Below, piece by piece: positions 22,659 through 23,942 of a stretch of 23,942 nucleotides of DNA (positions are counted from its first letter, which is position 1; each line of letters begins with the position of its first letter). Where the stretch lies: NCBI GenBank assembly GCA_947630865.1, contig CANRJE010000010.1, positions 1 to 23,942 of the forward strand, read 5' to 3'. Both the position numbers and the translations under genes were made by a program. The DNA is from an uncultured Bacilli bacterium (GTDB taxonomy: Bacteria > Bacillota_I > Bacilli_A > RF39 > UBA660). Under the pieces are notes generated by a model. It was not told the origin of the DNA and ran no database searches. It was given only the letters and a program-made list of their open reading frames with translations.

Positions 22659-22687
22659 AGTATAACATAACTTTTTTCATTTTTACA
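22659..22687 (-). promoter_or_regulatory. Possible promoter of the zinc-ribbon/DUF2752 operon
   Basis: TATACT (22659-22664) is a good -10. TGTAAA (22682-22687), 17 bases upstream, is a weak -35. Confidence 0.4.
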
Positions 22688-22718
22688 TTATTTTTTTTAT
22701 ATTTTTTCTTTAAACATT

Positions 22719-23681
22719 TTATTTTTGATTGTTATTATATTTTAGTTTTTTTATTGTATTTTTGTAATTTAAAAACTCCTTATTGTTTTCTTCAATATTT
22801 AAAACAAATAAAATGCGACCTTCTAAATTATTTAAATATTCTTTTTCGTCTTTTGATTTTCCAATCTTTTTTAAATGATTTAAAAGACCATATTTTTTAA
22901 TATAATACATTTCTTTACGTATTTCTTTTTTATATTCTCTTTTAACTCTAACTTTTTCATTTACAACTAAACCTGTTACTTCTTGACGTTTATTATTTTT
23001 TATAAAATGAATTTTTTTATAATTTAATTCAAGACCTAAACTTTTTAACATTTTACTTACTTTATTAATTATTTCACTTGGGTTAAAATCACCTGAAAAT
23101 GTCATATCATCAGAGTATCTTGTATAATTAATTTTTTTGCTGTCACAAAAGGTTCCAAGTTCAATATCAAAATCTTTCATAACAAGATTAGAAATATAAG
23201 GTGCTGTTATGCTCCCTTGAGGTAAATAGTTATTATATGTTGTAAGATATGTTAATAAATAACCAATAGATTTAGGAAAATAATATATGGGAAAACAAGT
23301 ATTATAAATATTCAAAAATGTTATATTTTGAAAAAAATCTTTTATATCTAATTTTAATATTTGCTTTTGATGTTGATGTTTTTTAGCATTATCTTTAATA
23401 GAAAGATTGCTTTTATAAGCTGTTGCATAATTTGATATTTCTTTGTTATTTAAAATATTTTCAAGAATTTGTCTTTGAATATGTTTTAAAGTAGCATTAG
23501 GTTCATATATTGTCCTAATCTTACCATTTCTTTTCTTTACTTTATGTATTTTATAATTATTTTCAATGTTATTGCTTATAGCATATAATTTATTTAAATA
23601 TTTATTTTTATCTTTTTCATCAATTAAAGAAAGAGATAGTAAAAATTCATTACATTGATTTTTATCAATATATTTCCACAT
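22719..23681 (-). CDS. Retron-type reverse transcriptase
   Basis: The 320-residue reverse transcriptase uses its own RNA (msr-msd, encoded just upstream) to make a branched RNA-DNA molecule. Blocks in order: RNGKIRTIYEPNATLKHIQR (51-70, RT1), the retron hallmark NAxxH as DNAKKH (N98, A99, H102), LDIKDFF with a catalytic Asp112, LPQGSITAPYISN (153-165), RYSDD with D191 and D192 (YSDD in place of the usual YADD), and the second retron hallmark VTG (235-237) leading the thumb region that reads the msr. No extra domain is fused; 320 residues is a standalone retron RT. GGAGG lies eight bases before the ATG and directly follows the a2 repeat. No known effector gene is in the window; it may lie beyond the right edge or be absent. 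Confidence 0.93.
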   Translation of the reverse strand: MWKYIDKNQCNEFLLSLSLIDEKDKNKYLNKLYAISNNIENNYKIHKVKKRNGKIRTIYEPNATLKHIQRQILENILNNKEISNYATAYKSNLSIKDNAKKHQHQKQILKLDIKDFFQNITFLNIYNTCFPIYYFPKSIGYLLTYLTTYNNYLPQGSITAPYISNLVMKDFDIELGTFCDSKKINYTRYSDDMTFSGDFNPSEIINKVSKMLKSLGLELNYKKIHFIKNNKRQEVTGLVVNEKVRVKREYKKEIRKEMYYIKKYGLLNHLKKIGKSKDEKEYLNNLEGRILFVLNIEENNKEFLNYKNTIKKLKYNNNQK

Positions 23682-23694
23682 TTTTACTACCTCC

Positions 23695-23862
23695 TTTGGT
23701 AATACTTACTGATATTGTAATATGGAATTGTACAAAAGGCGAATGCCTTTAGTACACGAAGTGTACTAATGTACTATGAAATATTACAATTATATCTTAT
23801 AAGTTTTAAAGTCCCTTGACGACTCGTCAAAGTAGGAAAAATTCCAAATCGCTATTACCAAA
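23695..23862 (-). ncRNA. Retron msr-msd RNA (template and primer of the reverse transcriptase)
   Basis: Read on the minus strand: a1 (TTTGGTAATA, 23853-23862) and a2 (TATTACCAAA, 23695-23704) are a perfect 10-bp inverted repeat enclosing the element. a1 ends in the UAGC context of known retrons, predicting G at 23852 as the branch point. Two small msr hairpins follow: GGAA/TTCC (about 23837-23847) and an 8-bp stem CTTTGACG/CGTCAAGG around AGU (about 23814-23832). The msd is a long arm (ATTGTAATAT at 23781-23790 with ATATTACAAT at 23714-23723, extendable past a bulge). Its tip forks into two hairpins: TTAGTACAC/GTGTACTAA (23749-23769) and AAAGGC/GCCTTT (23735-23750). The parts, order and position next to the RT match retrons; size and ends of the DNA are inferred. 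Confidence 0.88.
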
Positions 23863-23865
23863 TTT

Positions 23866-23895
23866 ATTATAACATACGGCAGACAATGTCCGCAA
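23866..23895 (-). promoter_or_regulatory. Promoter of the retron
   Basis: A perfect TATAAT (23866-23871) with TTGCGG (23890-23895) 18 bases upstream. The predicted start is near 23859-23860, within the first bases of a1, so the RNA would begin at the repeat itself, as expected for a retron transcript. Confidence 0.65.
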
Positions 23896-23942
23896 CCTAA
23901 CTTGAAATTTCTCTAAAATCCAGTATAATAATAAATACAAAT

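Noticed and set aside
23735..23769. The two adjacent hairpins as a Rho-independent terminator or a tandem repeat
   Set aside because: They are enclosed by the long msd stem and by the a1/a2 repeat, and no T-run follows; they are better explained as the tip of the retron msd.
1..23942. CRISPR array, tRNA or rRNA genes, insertion sequences, or phage genes
   Set aside because: I saw no regularly spaced repeats, cloverleaf with CCA-type ends, rRNA stretches or transposase genes. The M23 peptidase resembles phage lysins, but its neighbours are chromosomal.

Overview
The window comes from an AT-rich, low-GC Firmicute. Shine-Dalgarno sites are clear, promoters are sigma-A-like, and the gene set is typical of Bacilli/Clostridia (nusB-xseA-xseB, rlmN-stp-prkC-rsgA-rpe, smc, csoR-copA, a SpoIIP homologue). 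TGA is used as a real stop (rlmN and stp both end on it inside start/stop overlaps) and Trp is TGG, so the code is the standard one and not the Mycoplasma code. Compact spacing, very short 5' leaders and a short SMC suggest an uncultured, reduced-genome gut-type lineage of Bacilli. That placement is inference.

Layout: almost everything is on the minus strand, so the following is read from right to left. (1) 22.7-23.9 kb: a retron. A promoter, an msr-msd RNA bounded by a perfect 10-bp a1/a2 repeat, and a reverse transcriptase with the retron NAxxH and VTG motifs. (2) 21.8-22.7 kb: two small membrane proteins (zinc-ribbon and DUF2752 types). (3) 19.2-21.8 kb: a copper operon, csoR-copA, with the CsoR operator sitting exactly in the promoter spacer. 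(4) 17.4-19.2 kb: a degenerate GDPD-like protein and an HD-domain protein. (5) 14.3-17.3 kb: smc on its own promoter and terminator. (6) 9.2-14.2 kb: a tightly packed operon rlmN-stp-prkC-rsgA-rpe linking ribosome maturation, Ser/Thr phosphorylation and the pentose phosphate pathway. (7) 7.0-9.2 kb: a catalytically degenerate adenosine-deaminase-like protein followed by a divergent PRPP synthetase, with promoter and terminator. (8) 4.7-7.0 kb: a spoIIP homologue, a small membrane protein and an M23 peptidase. (9) 1.15-4.75 kb: nusB, xseA, an unknown gene wedged between the two exonuclease VII genes, xseB and an unknown membrane protein.

The only plus-strand gene is a metallophosphoesterase at 239-1156. 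It converges on group 9 and shares a bidirectional terminator with it. At the left edge the first 17 codons of rplU (L21) are visible on the minus strand, behind a structured leader and a strong promoter.

Most interesting: the retron, which has a forked msd, an a2 repeat abutting the RT ribosome-binding site and no effector in view; two pseudo-enzyme-like proteins that keep their fold landmarks but have lost catalytic residues; an unknown gene inserted in the xse operon; and a SpoIIP/M23/small-protein cluster with matching C-terminal helices.
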